Assembly (NCBI RefSeq): GCF_030253575.1
Contig: NC_080560.1
Location: forward strand, 34,833,501-34,897,500
Direction of reading: 5' to 3'
Source: Rhododendron vialii
Taxonomy: Eukaryota > Streptophyta > Magnoliopsida > Ericales > Ericaceae
DNA: 64,000 nt
The translations under genes and the position numbers were made by a program. Under the pieces are notes generated by a model. That model searched no databases and was not told the DNA's origin. It worked only from the letters and a program-made list of their open reading frames with translations. Below, one piece after another: positions 24,035 to 37,070 of the stretch; positions within the stretch are counted from its first letter, which is position 1; every line of letters begins with the position of its first letter.

Positions 24035-26222
24035 CGGAGAGTGTGTTTATTTGTTTTGCCGAATTCTGTTGGTAGAAGAAAGCACCACCCGTTGAATTCA
24101 TCTTTTTCAGTGAATGAAAAGCCCTGTTAATGGTATCTTCTTTCTGTTGTTTCTTTTCTGGATGCACGCAATTTCAATTAATTCTTCAACTAATTCTACT
24201 ATGCAATTTATGAGAGAAGAGGGAGGGTCCAATTTTGATGGACTTTTGGCTTAGTTTTTGGCGAATGGTGAGCCAGGGGTCTTGGATTTTCAATATATAT
24301 ATGGCCGATTTGTAAATTGAGCCAGAGTTTCATCCTAACACTATTTAGACCGGTGGAGGACCGATGGAAGAAGACGGAAGTTTTTGCTTTTCTGTTCCTG
24401 GGACTTAGATGATGCTCTGGCTAGTCGGACAGGGATGTGGTTTCAAGCTTATTTTCATTTTTCTGTTCCCCAAGCGAAGTTATCCTGAACCAACGCAGGC
24501 TGAACTGCTCTCCGTGGCTGAGTTAGCAATTGGATATCCCTATTCGCGTGGATGGCATCCCGAGCTAACTGATTCACACATTCATTTCCTTCGCGCCAAA
24601 CATATTACACACACACTCCCATCCTCTGCCAATTAAGGTCTAATTAGGTTGCAGCTAAAATGAAAAGCTATCGGCTCCTGAATCAACTGCATAGCATCTT
24701 GAGAATCACTCTCAACAATGATCTTTCTAAATCCTTGATCCCATGCCACTTTCATGCCTGTATAAACAGCCCAAATCTCAGCATGGAGGGCAGCAGCATC
24801 ACCTATACTTTCGCATGAAACCAAAATCCATTTGAATCTCTAATCAAGCCATCATTCCAGCTGATCCCGGGTCTCCTAGGGAAGATCCAGTCTTAATCTT
24901 ATTTTGAATTCCGTATTCAGTACATTTATTCTGTATATCTATTAGTTATGTAAGCACCCTAAGCTATTGGCTCTTTAATGAATTGTGGGTATCTGGAAGT
25001 TGTTCGTCAAATGGTACTGCTGGCAGAGCTTTCATTTTCATTAACCAAGGCTGTGTCTGAGCGCCTCACCTCCTGAGCGACTTTCCAGATTAGCAATCAA
25101 GGCAGCCTCACCTTCCAATAGGTGAGCGGACCACCTTTATAGTGCTCTTAAAGTTCCACGAGCTCAATAAATTATCAAAGGCTACTTCGACACCACCTTA
25201 GGCCAGAAGCAGCCTCTAGCTAGTTACCTCACTCGGGCCCGAAGAAAAACATGCGGTTGTTTGGAGGCTAGAGCAAAGGGTTTTTCAAGGAGGTTGAGCT
25301 CTCTCTAGGAAATAAGAAGACAGAATGCAACCATAACCAAAGAGTTGGATCTTGCCAAGTCTGCAGCTAGTCAGTCAAGTGGGCTTTCATGCCACCTAGT
25401 AATTACGTACACCAGTCGAACACTATCGGTCTTAGGCACTGCTATCCGTAGTACATCAGTCTTCTGATGTCACACACGAAACTCAGTCAGGAAATCCACC
25501 TTCTCTCTATCTGAGCAAAAGCTGTGTCAATATTTGCTGCAATCAGGGAAAAAAGGGAAATCCCGGCTGGAGTCAGCCCAAACGTAACCCGTCCAAACTC
25601 ACCCAAGCCTGCCCATTTTTGCCACCTCTAAATTTTGACATCTAAGAGAGTTTCTCACCTAAATTCATATGAGGAGGAGTTGATCTAGCCAATAGGCAAA
25701 GTAAACCAATCTGGAAAAGCAAAACAAAAATATTGGATAATATGGCAATGATGTGAAACCACTTCGTGATTGTATAGCTATCATTTTGTTTGGTGCTATC
25801 GACAATCCATCAATCAGTGCCTAACACCCTCTATATATTCCTTCCCCTTCAAGTACAATCCTTATTTTCTTTCTTTTTTCTTTGCTACCGACTCTTGAAG
25901 CTTCATTGATTTACACCTTTACAAAGGATTTGTTCCACCAATTGCCCACTCTGAAGGTTTTGACATGAAGAACCACACATAAAATCATAAAACGAAGAAA
26001 CAAATTTCTAAGGCGCAGAAAAGGTAGAACAATTTACTCCATCTCACATGAGCTCAAGATGTTGAATTTACAAATTTCTAAGGCGCAGAAGAGATGGAAA
26101 CTGGAATTTGCTCAACAGACATAGTTAGTGGAAAGAAAATACTTGTGCAAACATATAGGCGTATATTATAAATATGGCTGGCTACACACTATGGTATGAA
26201 AAGCCCAGAGACTGGAATGTTA
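24035..26222. other. RPL28 3' flank and AUG1 3' flank; repeat remnants
   Basis: Besides the RNase H fragment, the region contains moderately GC-rich sequence at 25040-25640 with no conserved frame. The 3' UTRs of the two converging genes must lie at its edges; no clear polyadenylation signal can be assigned. Confidence 0.5.
24633..24890 (-). pseudogene. Retroelement RNase H-like fragment
   Basis: The minus strand encodes DAAALHAEIWAVYTGMKVAW and IIVESDSQDAMQLI, matching the RVT_3-type RNase H domain found in plant LINE polyproteins (catalytic-motif pattern AE...A and E.DS). Upstream sequence shows a related frame (RDSNGFWFH) interrupted by a frameshift. No poly(A) tail or target duplication was found, so this is an old remnant between RPL28 and AUG1. 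Confidence 0.75.
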
Positions 26223-28613
26223 CTATGTCGTCCCAAGAGCTGACTGCAGTACATCTTCAAGATACTTCTCGGCAGCAGCATATTCGCATTTTTTGTCCTC
26301 GATGGCTAAAACAGCCAGGGCTTTATCCTACACTCATAGAAAGAAACATCGACGATGTGTGAGACATAAAATCGGAGAGATATATGCAGCAGCCGATGCC
26401 TACAAACTACCAGACATGTGGATGAACAAAAAGAATTACTGGAGGCAAGTCTTGGTAGCTTCTCAAAGTATCAACTATGGGTGTTGTTTTCTTCTCCAAC
26501 TCTGCCCTTTGCTCAGCCATTTCAACCAGAACGCGGTGACTTATCTCGGGAGTGTATCCCACACGATTGAGTAACTCCTGCACACAAAAAGAGGAAAATG
26601 AAAATATGGTAGTATGAGACATGTGCGATATGGATTCGGATGAGAATTAATGGAGTTCATGAGATCAGACTCTTAAGAGGACAGGCCAAAGTATATCAGT
26701 CAAAATGCATGGTGGAAGGAAGTCAATCAAAAAATAAAAGTACCATATACAGGCACTGCGTATGATAGTTTGTTGTCGCAAGCAACTACTTAATAAGGTA
26801 AATGACTCAAATTTGAAACTTTAGGACACATACTTTCACAGAAGCTACTAACTTTCAAACTATGGCAAAAACAGAGATATCAGTAAAACCCTACTGTGTC
26901 ATTTTGCCTTTCTCAATTGTAACATATGATGGACACGGCTAGAGACCCCATTTTTGGGATGCACCATTTAAATTCATGAAGTGGACCATAAAAATTCATC
27001 ACAAGGACCACAGACCACAAAACTAGCAAAACATTGATTTGACTAAATCAATTCTGGACACTCATGTTCGTAACCACAAGGTCCACAACCAAATGTGGAA
27101 TTCATAACTTGGAGGACTAGCATTCATAACTTGGCGAACCAACTTACACCGCTAGCACTCAGGACTTGGGACCACAAACACCCGTATTAATCCATAACTT
27201 GAACCACCAGAATCCACCCGATACGCCCTTTTTAGGGGGGGTTTTGTTGAAGCATTTCCTAAAAGTGAAAGGTTTAGGATTTAAGGAAGTATATATCTTC
27301 ATCTACAAAGTACAGAACTCAACAGGAAAGGATACATGGTTTAAAAGTCCAAAATTGTTGCAAAGAAATTTCATCCACTCTACGCCCAGCTTTACAAATA
27401 GATCCATTGGCCTCAAATGTCTATAACCTTATGGTCCATATCAATCTCATAAAATAGCATGCACATCTATAACTTGTTGCTTGCAAGTTTGTAACTCAAG
27501 TCTATTTTATGTTCCCACAATCTATTTTGTAACTCAACGAGGAAAATAAATTGAATGTGTTGTCTCTTTTTAATCTTTCCCGTGATAGAAACTTGAAATG
27601 ATCAATGCGAATTTGTCAAATGTGCCCATAACAAAGGAATAAACCTTGAAGTTAGCATGTTGTTGCAGGTATTGTTGCTGTTTAGCATCCATAACCGCTA
27701 AGTTTGTCTTCCATTTTTCCATCCGAGCCTCAGAATGGGATACATGATCCTCCAGCTGTTGAAGGATTCTACCGAGAAAAAGAAATGAAGAAAGGGTAAT
27801 CCCCTCCACATGTTTGAGTCATTTCATAATACAACTAGAATATGAAATTAATATGTAGCATACCTTTTGAAATAAGTCAACCTCGCTATTGCCTTTCGAG
27901 TGTGATCTAGAAGTATTTTAGACTCCCTTTGGATTCGAGTCCTCTTAGTTTCAACCTTCGTCTTTCTTAAATTTATGTCTCCAATTGCTATAAGAAAACT
28001 GAATGTCCCTCAAATAAGTGCTCAACAAGAGGGGGGGGGGGGGGGGGGGGGCGGCGGGGGGGGGGAAGAACCTTCAAAGAGAATATTCATGAAGAAATTG
28101 CAACCCACCTACTTAATTCTGTATCTCTAACGTCCAACAAATTTGCCACCTTCGCAAGAACTTGTGATACTGAAACCACGTTCGGTGGCAAAGTGTCTAG
28201 CGCCAATCCTACATTCTCCAATACTTCTCTAATCCTTGCAGCTGCATTTGTGACCGTAGATAAAAGTCACTGAATTAGAATGGAAGTACAAAAACAAGAA
28301 CCATACGAGTAAGAGCAAAAAATGTCCAAACTATATGGAGATGCGGAGGATGACCTTGGGAACTATACTCAGCTGCTTTTTGATGGAGATCATTTGCAAC
28401 TATCAACGCAGCTTGAGTGTTGGCTTGCAATCGGATGGCAAGATTATGCAAATGAGAAATGCTCTGAGGTGTGTACTCAAAGTCCGGAACATCTTTACCA
28501 GCGGCAACAAATATAGATTCAATCCAAGCTTTCACATCTGGAATCTGATTAATATTGAAACCCGTTTTGCCTTCAATGAGTGAAGGACTGGTTTCACAAA
28601 TCATGTCGGCCAT
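26223..28613 (-). CDS. AUG1: AUGMIN subunit 1 (HAUS1 homologue), six exons, complete
   Basis: Subunit of the eight-protein augmin complex, which recruits gamma-tubulin to existing microtubules in the spindle and phragmoplast. Exons on the minus strand are 28613-28355, 28241-28109, 27998-27864, 27768-27645, 26577-26440 and 26327-26223 (stop TAG). Every junction keeps the frame and uses GT-AG, giving 297 residues, close to the Arabidopsis protein of about 299. Landmarks in order are KDVPDFEYTPQSISHLHNLA (near residues 39-58), AAEYSSQAARIREVLENVG, RDTELSSFLIAIGDINLRK, DHTRKAIARLTYFKR, MEKWKTNLAVMDAKQQQYL, ELLNRVGYTPEISHRVLVEM, RSYQDLPPDKALAVLAIEDK and AAAEKYLEDVLQSAL. The protein is mostly charged and helical, consistent with the coiled-coil nature of HAUS1. 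Intron 4 is the longest (about 1.07 kb); intron 2 contains a long G run in the plus-strand sequence. Confidence 0.95.
28031..28068. repeat. Poly-G/C run inside AUG1 intron 2
   Basis: About 38 bases that are almost all G on the plus strand, broken by GCGGC. It lies within the 110-base second intron of AUG1, on the C-rich transcript strand about 40 bases past the donor. Its exact length is unreliable because such runs are hard to sequence. Confidence 0.8.
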
Positions 28614-28939
28614 TCTTTACGCTTGGTATCTTGTTTCCGGACGCTTTATAGTCCCTGTAGGAAGAAATGAGATAGAATTCCACATAGAATTATTGCATTC
28701 GCAAACACCATGTCAAATTTCAGTATTGGAAATGATGTGAATTTAGTGGCACTAATGCTATACAAAGTACAGTTCTGTAGTAGCCTTTGCTGGCAAAAGC
28801 TTTTATTGTGGTGATATTCAGTTCCATTGGACAAGCTGCAAAGCTTGAAATTCTAAACTCCTGATAGTAATGAAGATTAAGTAATGCCAAAGTTATAACA
28901 ATGTTGTTGGCATTATTTTTTATATTACTTCTTCTCAGC

Positions 28940-29087
28940 GTTCTAAAAGTCGGCCGACTAATCCTTGCCTAGGCACTAGGCGGTGGTCCAATGCCTAGAT
29001 TAGACGGTCGACTAGTCGGCGCCTAGTCTCCACCTAGGCTCTAGGTGACCCTTTTTTGCCCGACTAGCACCTAGCGATTCTTAGAAC
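28940..29087. mobile_element. Short MITE (148 bp) rich in CGACTAG/CTAGGCG motifs
   Basis: Left end GTTCTAAAAGTCGG and right end CGATTCTTAGAAC are inverted. The interior is a palindrome-rich mix of TCGGCCGACTA, GCCTAGGCACTAGGC and GACTAGTCGGCGCCTAG. I recall similar short elements from other dicots but cannot name the family. No clear target-site duplication was read. Confidence 0.7.
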
Positions 29088-30778
29088 ATTCCTTCTTCTG
29101 GTAATCTCAAACCCATATGTAATCTGCCAATGAATCATGCTTCACAAGGCTCATTCTACTCTGCACAAGAGATGTAGGCATCGCATTCTAATTTCCAAAG
29201 CTCACTACTCACCCTATCCACATGTTCAAGCAACAATTTCAAGTACTTTCTCATCATGATTCAAGTACTCCTTCAGTTTTTGCTCCTCCTTTTTTGGTTT
29301 TCTTCGCATAGATGTATCCATATCGTATTAGTACCCATATATATGTGCTTCACCGATACCCGGGTATTGATGATTCAACCCTTAGTTAGATGAAATGTTC
29401 CAAATTGATGTCAAGATTGACACAATAATCTATCCTCAATCCATTTCATGTGCACTTTTGCACTGCATTCAATGGTCAACATTGAACTAAAAACTGTACA
29501 TCAAGCACGGCATAGGAGAGGTACGTAACAGGCACACAACCTTACTCCGATTTTTTCATTTTTCCAAAACGAACGAAAGCTAATACATCAATTCAAATTG
29601 ACGGAGATGTCAAAATAACGCCCTTTAAAATTTACTACTTCCTACTTAAAACGACATGTAATATGCGATAAGTCGATAACGGCATAGCCTAGATGTGGTT
29701 TTCTAGTGAGTCTCGGCTTATATTGAAAAAAGAGTACTAAACAAGGGCCACCACACACAAGGGCCACCACACAACAAAAGGGTTCAATTCAGCATACAAA
29801 GCTTATGTAGCCCAAGGTTGCGTTTGCAAGTCATTGGATCGAATTATTTGCTCCGGCTTCAATCTGACTCCAGCTAACGGATGGAGAGATCGATTCGCAC
29901 ATGATAATCCAACCAATGGAGGTGTGCGCAGACTAGCATTTTTACAAAGAAAAAACCAGTAACAGAGCTACAGCAAGATAGAGATACCTCAATATAGTAC
30001 ATACGTAGGAGTATTTATTTATCTGAAAGGGATGCAACATGCGATGTCGTCTAGTCCCGTTCATGCATCCTTTGGGAATCCCAAAATTTTGTTTTCATAG
30101 AATCATAGAGAGAGAGGAAGCGAAACAATGGAAAATGTTAGGTATACACCAACCACAAATCCAACCACACACCCTTCTCGCATACACGTGCGCCTCATAC
30201 GTTAGACTCAGGTGATATGATTTATGATGGGGTCCACATGTATACGAGAAAGTGGTATGATTGAATATGTGATGTGTGTAAGTACGCAGCAAAGAGCATT
30301 TTTATTTTTTTTTTAAAGAGAGAGAAACGATAAGGGCATGATCTTCTGTGCCGAAAGATTTTTCGACAGTTGAATTTAGAACATAAAAAAATTTACAAAA
30401 TCTAACTGTAGGAAAATTTCTCCGCACAGGGCCACAGGAGATCGGACCGGCGGACCCCGAAACGGCGGGGAGGGGAATGGGGTAGGAGTAGGACCACATT
30501 GCCAATTCCTCGAGCGAGTAATTCGGAGCAATGTGAAACAGTAAAATCGAAGATTAAAACTTACAAATAAGTTTTCTTTTCTTTCATGTTAAATATATAA
30601 ATAAATAAATAAGTCTTTCTCTATTGTTGTGCAGTCACACAAAAAGTTGTTTTTTTCTCAAAATTCTGTTATTGAACCAGAAACTTCATTCACATGGAGT
30701 TTTTTTAAGTGCATGACACTTTAATTATCAAAATGTTAGAATCACTCAACGCAAAAAAAAAAAAAAAAAAAAATAGTA
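29088..30778. other. No gene recognised
   Basis: Upstream flank of AUG1 merging into AT-rich sequence. A short tandem AAGGGCCACCACACA repeat lies at 29743-29775, and an A run of about 21 bases at 30753-30773 precedes the next Stowaway element. No conserved frame. Confidence 0.5.
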
Positions 30779-31050
30779 CTCTGTCTGTTCATTTTTAAAT
30801 GTCCTACTTCGTAACTCCAACTTATTAAAAAAACATCATCATTATACCTTTCACATCAACTTTTTCCTCCACTTTCCCTACTTACCCATCATCATTACAC
30901 TTTTTACTCACTAACTTTTCAATATGGAATCTACTTTTAGGGACAAAATAAATAATGTACCAACTTTTACCCACTAACGTTACCAAATTGACACTTATTA
31001 AGGGACAGCCCAAAATGAAATACTGGACTATAATAAGGGGACGGAGGGAG
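30779..31050. mobile_element. Stowaway MITE (272 bp), sister copy of 2700-2972
   Basis: Left end CTCTGTCTGTTC (mutated) and right end GGGACGGAGGGAG, with TA on both sides. Interior blocks such as CATCATCATTA-ACCTTTCACATC and GACACTTATTAAGGGACA match the copy at 2700-2972 closely. Confidence 0.93.
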
Positions 31051-31090
31051 TAATAGTTTTTCCGAATTAGCAAAGAAATGAAATTTTATT

Positions 31091-31382
31091 AAAGGGAAGT
31101 ACTACAATACACACCCCTTATTTGGGTGTGTATCATATGCACTCTTATTAAAATACACCAAAATGTTATGAATCCCAAAATGTTATGAATCTATTGCTAA
31201 AAAGTTACGAATCATATTGTTGAAAAGTTACGAATTTTTAGTATAAAAGTTACGATACGAAATAAAATGTTATGAATGACCGGTCCTACAAGTAATTTTT
31301 TATGAGGTGACACAATATGAACCACACAATAGGTGCATATGGTACACACCTTAAAAGGGTGTGTATTGAATAGTTTCCCTTT
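31091..31382. mobile_element. Foldback MITE with CAATACACACCC ends
   Basis: Left AAAGGGAAGTACTACAATAC-ACACCCC and right GGGTGTGTATTGAATAGTTT-CCCTTT are inverted, continuing through GGTGTGTA-CATATGCAC. The interior is AT-rich with repeated TGTTATGAAT/AGTTACGAAT phrases. The target-site duplication is unclear. Confidence 0.75.
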
Positions 31383-32423
31383 ATTTTTTAAAACACAAAA
31401 ACGATGCATCGAAATCGAAAAAGGATGAAGGTTAATAGGTTAATCATTCTGTCCAACTAATCACATGTGTTTTTTTATTTTGGGGGGTATTTAGTGAAAT
31501 AGAGTGGACCATTTCTAGTTGGTGAAGCCAAGTAATCTTTTTCTACTTGGTGGATCATTTCTAGTTGGTGAAGCTATGTAAGTAATTTTAACAGGTGGGA
31601 AATGAAAAATAGTTAAAATAATTGGCCCATTTTTTTTAAGGTTCTTATTTTTTAAGTATTTATTTCCCGCTTTACAAGACAGGTTATTCTCTCACAATAC
31701 ATCACAAACTTATCAAGAGAGACTACAAATTGTTACTATGATGTCCATCTTGTCCCATTTTTAGTGCACAAAAGTACAAATTCAACCATGACTTTAATTT
31801 ATTTTAGCTCAATTTATTGCAAGCAGCAAAAATAGAGAATATGATTCGGTTATGTAAATTATAAGTGAATAAATGTACATTTGCGGTATTTTTTACAAGG
31901 CAAAATAAAGAGTAGGGCCGGAGATGCTCCAAGTAGGGCAATATAGCATTACAACCATTTCTGCACTGCCTGAATAACTTTCCACTGCAAACTTATTCTT
32001 CAGCAATCTTCTTTCCTAGAACTGCCAGTAAATTCTTTAGCATCTCCAGAATATCGTTTTTTTTTTTTCATTTCTTCATTAAATACAATACGATGATATA
32101 TGTGAATACAATTTGGACAGGCACATGAACTTGGAACTGCCGAATAACGCGAAGCTGACAATTGAATCATGCCATTTACAATACAAATTAAGTACAATCC
32201 ACAGTGCAATCCGAAAGCCGCCTCCTCATTCTGTCTTATATTGAGACTGAAATTTAGACTGCAGTTACTAGACACCAAAAAATAGGTATACTACGTACTT
32301 ATATATCAGGATCGGGTCTTTATTTAATCAACTTACAATATGTTATAAGATATGAATACATATACTATGTTAAAGAGAAATAATTTACGTGCATCATCGC
32401 GGGGGTACAGTGGGACCGGCCAA

Positions 32424-35400
32424 TTATCTGAAGGGTTCAACCGGAGCGGAGTCTTGGAGAAGGGCTGCAGCCTCAAAACACTCGGCGGCTTCTAGTGTCA
32501 ATGCACCAACCTCAGCCTTGTAAAGCAGTCCAAGATTGTACCACGCGGAAGGGTTTGTTCTGTCAAGCCGCAGCGCATCAGTAAGAAAGCTTCTCACAAT
32601 CGGCAGTGATTGATAACTTAGCTCTCTGAGAACAATGGCTGTCGAGATCAAGCTTGGAACGTGGTTGGGATCGACATCCAGTGCCTTTTCGAATGATTTC
32701 AGTGCTTCCTTTTGGAGGCCCTTCGCTTTACACAATTTACCTAAAGAAAATCAAGAGGGAGCAAAAAACACAAAAACGATAAGAGCAATTCCAACCTAAG
32801 TGCCCATTCGCCATTTGGAGGCTCAAAAAGTAAATATAGAGCATATCATTATTGACACCCATGGCAACCACAATTCTGTATTTTTACTTTTCAACAAATT
32901 GTTCATTTTTCTTCAGAACTAGAATTAATTTTCTGAGTATCTCTTATTTTCCCAATTCCCAATGATTGGGGACTACATGGATTCTATTATTGTTGTTGTT
33001 GATCTCTTGCTTTAAAAAACTTTTGTACATGGTCTCACTCTCAAGGACTTTATTATACCTTCTCAATGTTTTTAATGGGTTCACGATTCTCATAGCTTTA
33101 GCCAGTGTTGTCCATATTAGTTAGTTTCTTGTTTTGTATCCTGTGTCCTTGGAACTTTTATCCTTATTCTATTGAAGTTCTTGCCATTTCTCGAAAAAAA
33201 AAAAAAACGATACCAATTCTGTATAAATCCAATTTGCATAATCATACATTGCACGGATTATATAGTAGGCATAAAGGTCTAGGACATAATGCTGATTTTT
33301 TTTTTTAACATTTCATTCAGTAAAACGAGACATGGTTTAAAAATGAACTAACCATACAAAATCATAACTTATTTAAAGTGTCCTCCACGAGAATTGAGTT
33401 GTTACTGAACTGAACTCCCACAGTAAAACTGCTTAGGTTATGGATCATGGTTCAGCCAGCGAGTTTAAAGCAATTACAGGTTTATGCACAATTCTAACTA
33501 AAAGAGAAGTTAATAGAAGTAGGGAAGTTTTCTAAGTCCCCTTCAAAGTGTGACTCAGAATTTATAGTACAATATTTTTATTCATCTTCGTTACCCTTCT
33601 ATAATACTAGAATCTGATGGAGTGATGGTTCTCGAAGTTTCCCGAACAAGCTCATGTTTTGAACAGTACTCACAATTTGGAAGTGTAAATATTATTAAAC
33701 AAACCATGAGAGACTGGGTTTATGATGAGTGCCAACAACACTTGGAGAGGGCACCAAGATGTTAACTCAGATAACATGACATAATACTTCTTCTATTGGG
33801 ATATGTTCGGAGCAAATTTTTCTCCAGAATAAATTGAGGTACGGAAGTTCTCTTCTTCATACCAATGGGAAAAAAATGATCAACTGAACATTAGTAATAC
33901 GGTATAATGCCCATAAACTTAATGAGTTTTTAGAAAACATCGGCACCGTTGAAAGTGAGTTTTTTTGTTTGGTGTGCAGCGCAAGGGAAGATTCTTGCCA
34001 TTGATAACCTGATCCAAAGGCAGAGAATCATTGTTAATTGGTGTTGCATGTGTAAGAAGGATGCGGAGACGGTGAATCATCTTTTAATCCGTTGTCCTTT
34101 GGCTTGGGAGCTTTAGTTTGTGGTGTTCAACTGGTTCAGCTTACAATGGGCTGTGTCAAGGAGCGTTTTGGAACTCTTAATCGCTTGGAGGGGTGCTAGA
34201 GTGGGAAAAAGAAGGAAGCATGTTTGGGCAATGATTCCACTTTGTTTGATGCGGACTATATGGCGTGAGAAAAATGCAAGATGCTTTGAAGGAGTAGAAA
34301 AACCTTTATTTAAAATCAAAAGTTTTGTGGTTAGTAGTTTGTATAGTTGGGACAAGTGAGAATGTAATCCTTCCCTTGATCAATTTCTAGATTGGTTTGA
34401 ATTGTTTATCTCACATAGTGGTGTATAGGGCCTTTTTGTCTATGACCTATTTTGTATACCAGCGGCATTCCCTTAATGCCTTTTTATAATATATTAAATT
34501 ACTTACAAAAAAAAAAACTTAATGAGCCTCAATTACTTTTTTCCTCCAATAAGTTTGTTGTAGAAATATACTCGAAGGATGTGAAGTGAGGAGAACCTTG
34601 ATGCAGTAGGATTTAGGGGTATTGTTGTCATTTTAGTATCTTTAGTGTGTGTAGGGTTTTGAGTCTATAAATAGGTGTCTTGTGCCCTCATTAGTTAGTT
34701 TTTTGATATATTGATAAAAGAATAGAGAGCATTGCTCCTTATATTTTGGGATTTATCTCTCTTATGAATCTATCCCTTGATTTCGTTTGCATCAAACCTA
34801 GTGTGCTAGCTCTACTGCCTAACTAAGCGGGAAAGTGAACTTCCAGAATGTAATGGAAAACTGATCTTCCATAGGAAGAAAGGAAGTGCAGACCATACTG
34901 GACATAAGAAGGCAGGAGTAGTGAATGAAATATAATGTACCTGTGGAGTGCCACCTAGAAGCAGAATGAGGATTGATAACCTTCGATTTCAGAAGACAGA
35001 CCTCAGCATCCCGCCATTGTGACAACCTTGTGTATACATCTGCCAGATCATGCCACGTTTCCATTTCCAGACTTCTATCGATGTATACCCTGTTCTGTGA
35101 AAATAAAACAAAAGAGAGCAAAATACACAAAAATGAAGGAGTGGAGAGTCTTCTGGAAACTTATAATGCAGACGTCAACCTTCAGCTTTACCCTCTCTTT
35201 TCCTTTTCAAGTTAGGAGCAGTTGTACGATTACGATTGAGCGTAACAGTAACGAGGGGTAGACCAAAACTAACATTAGACGTGGTAGTTCAGTACTAGTT
35301 CTAGTTCTAAAGGATCTAGGTTTTTTGCATATCCTGGACTACAAATGCCAAAGACAGAGCTCAATAGACAAAACAGATTCATGTAGCCGACCCCAGGGAC

Positions 35401-37017
35401 TTAACGCTCTGTCGGGTTTTGGTTTAGGTTTTTTTCTGTCACAAATTGACCATTTTTCTTGCAGAACTATATTAAACATAAATCTTCAGTTTGAATTTTT
35501 TTTTTTTTTTTAAAAAAAAAACAATGGTACTGATCATTGTTCATTGAGAATGTGAATATTTGATCTACTGAAGGAAATACGTGTAATACCACCTCTGTCG
35601 AAAACAATGCTCAAGCCCTTTTATTCGGCTGTGTCAACAAGTAATTCAAACAGACCTAATATGTATGTATACTGTTCGATATTTACCTTTAAAAGCCTCT
35701 TCTGAACTCCAAAGCTTTTACTCTGCACTTGAAGAACCGCAAGAAGATGAGTATACGTTTCTATGGCACTCTTCAATTGGCCCTGTGCAATCTGTAGCTT
35801 AGCTTTCGTTCGTAGCAATTGCCCTTGATCCCACTTTCCAGTCTCATCCAAAGCAGCATTGATTATATCCACAGCATCAACATACCGTTTTTGAGCCGAC
35901 AAAATCCGAGCCATAAGTATCCACCCTTTAACACTTGACCCAGCCACAAGTTTCAACAGTTGCTTTGCATAATATAGCGCAACATCCAGTTTTCTCTGCT
36001 CAGCATTTTCTAGACTAAGATGGAATACAATATTAGGATCTATTCCCTTAGTCATTCTGTTTGCAGTTTCTAACGCCTCAAGTGCCTCTGACTGTCGTGT
36101 AATCCTCAGAGAATCAGAAGCGATCTCTCCCGATTGCGATGAAAGGGAGATACCTAGCAAGCAATTTGCAACACTTGCCATTTCTTCACATTTGCCATTG
36201 TATTCGGAAATAACTTTCCGGGAATAGCATATCCCTTCCTCAAGGCAATCCCGATTCTCCCCACAAATCTTTGAAGCTAATAATAGCTCGAATATGCGGT
36301 TATGATTCTCCCTGTCATTCAAAAGATTCCTTAACAGATTCAAAGCCACCATGTTTTCACCTTCCCCATAGTAACATAGTGCTAGAGTGCTACATTGCTC
36401 TCTTCTCTCCATAATCCCAGTTGGCAACTCTTCTACCTGACGGGCAAGGACCCCTAATTCACCGGCAACAGATAGGGCAAAAGAAAGGTGATCCAAGATC
36501 GATGGGTCCCAGTAAATCTGTCCAAGTGAAAACTTTCTGAGAAGAATCAGAAGCAGAAGGATCGCCTCTTCGTGATTGTTTCTTGGAACAAAGGAACCTT
36601 CTATTTGGGAGCGGAGATTTGGTGGCGATGCATCACTACCACTGTACAGAAGGTAAATCGCAAACTCTTTTTCTATTTTTGCTTTGGTTTCCAAATCAAG
36701 ATTCCAGTGATAAAGAAGGGCCCGCCTGTAGGACAAGATTGTTTCTTGGGGGGCCAAAGCAAGTTTCCAGAGCTCCGGAAGTAACTCAACTGCCTTGTTT
36801 AGAGTCTCCTGCAATTTGCATTCAGCAGCAAAATTCTCTGGCAACCCAGCTGGTAAAGCGGATTCAACTGTGTCCAGAATAACTTTGCATGATTGAGCAG
36901 CTTCTGCAAATAACCATGGGGAAAAAGATCAGATACACTGTAGAGGGTAAGCAACTCGGAGCTTAATGTTATTAACATGTCACACACACACACACACACA
37001 CACACGCACGCACGCAC

Positions 37018-37070
<53 letters not shown>

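Noticed and set aside
28031-28068. G-quadruplex-type regulatory element in the AUG1 intron
   Set aside because: Long homopolymeric G runs also occur at 5840-5876 and 12327-12340; the lengths are unreliable and nothing ties them to regulation.
34120-34359. Apparent 79-residue plus-strand gene
   Set aside because: It is the C-terminal tail of a LINE polyprotein downstream of an in-frame stop, inside an insertion with target-site duplications.
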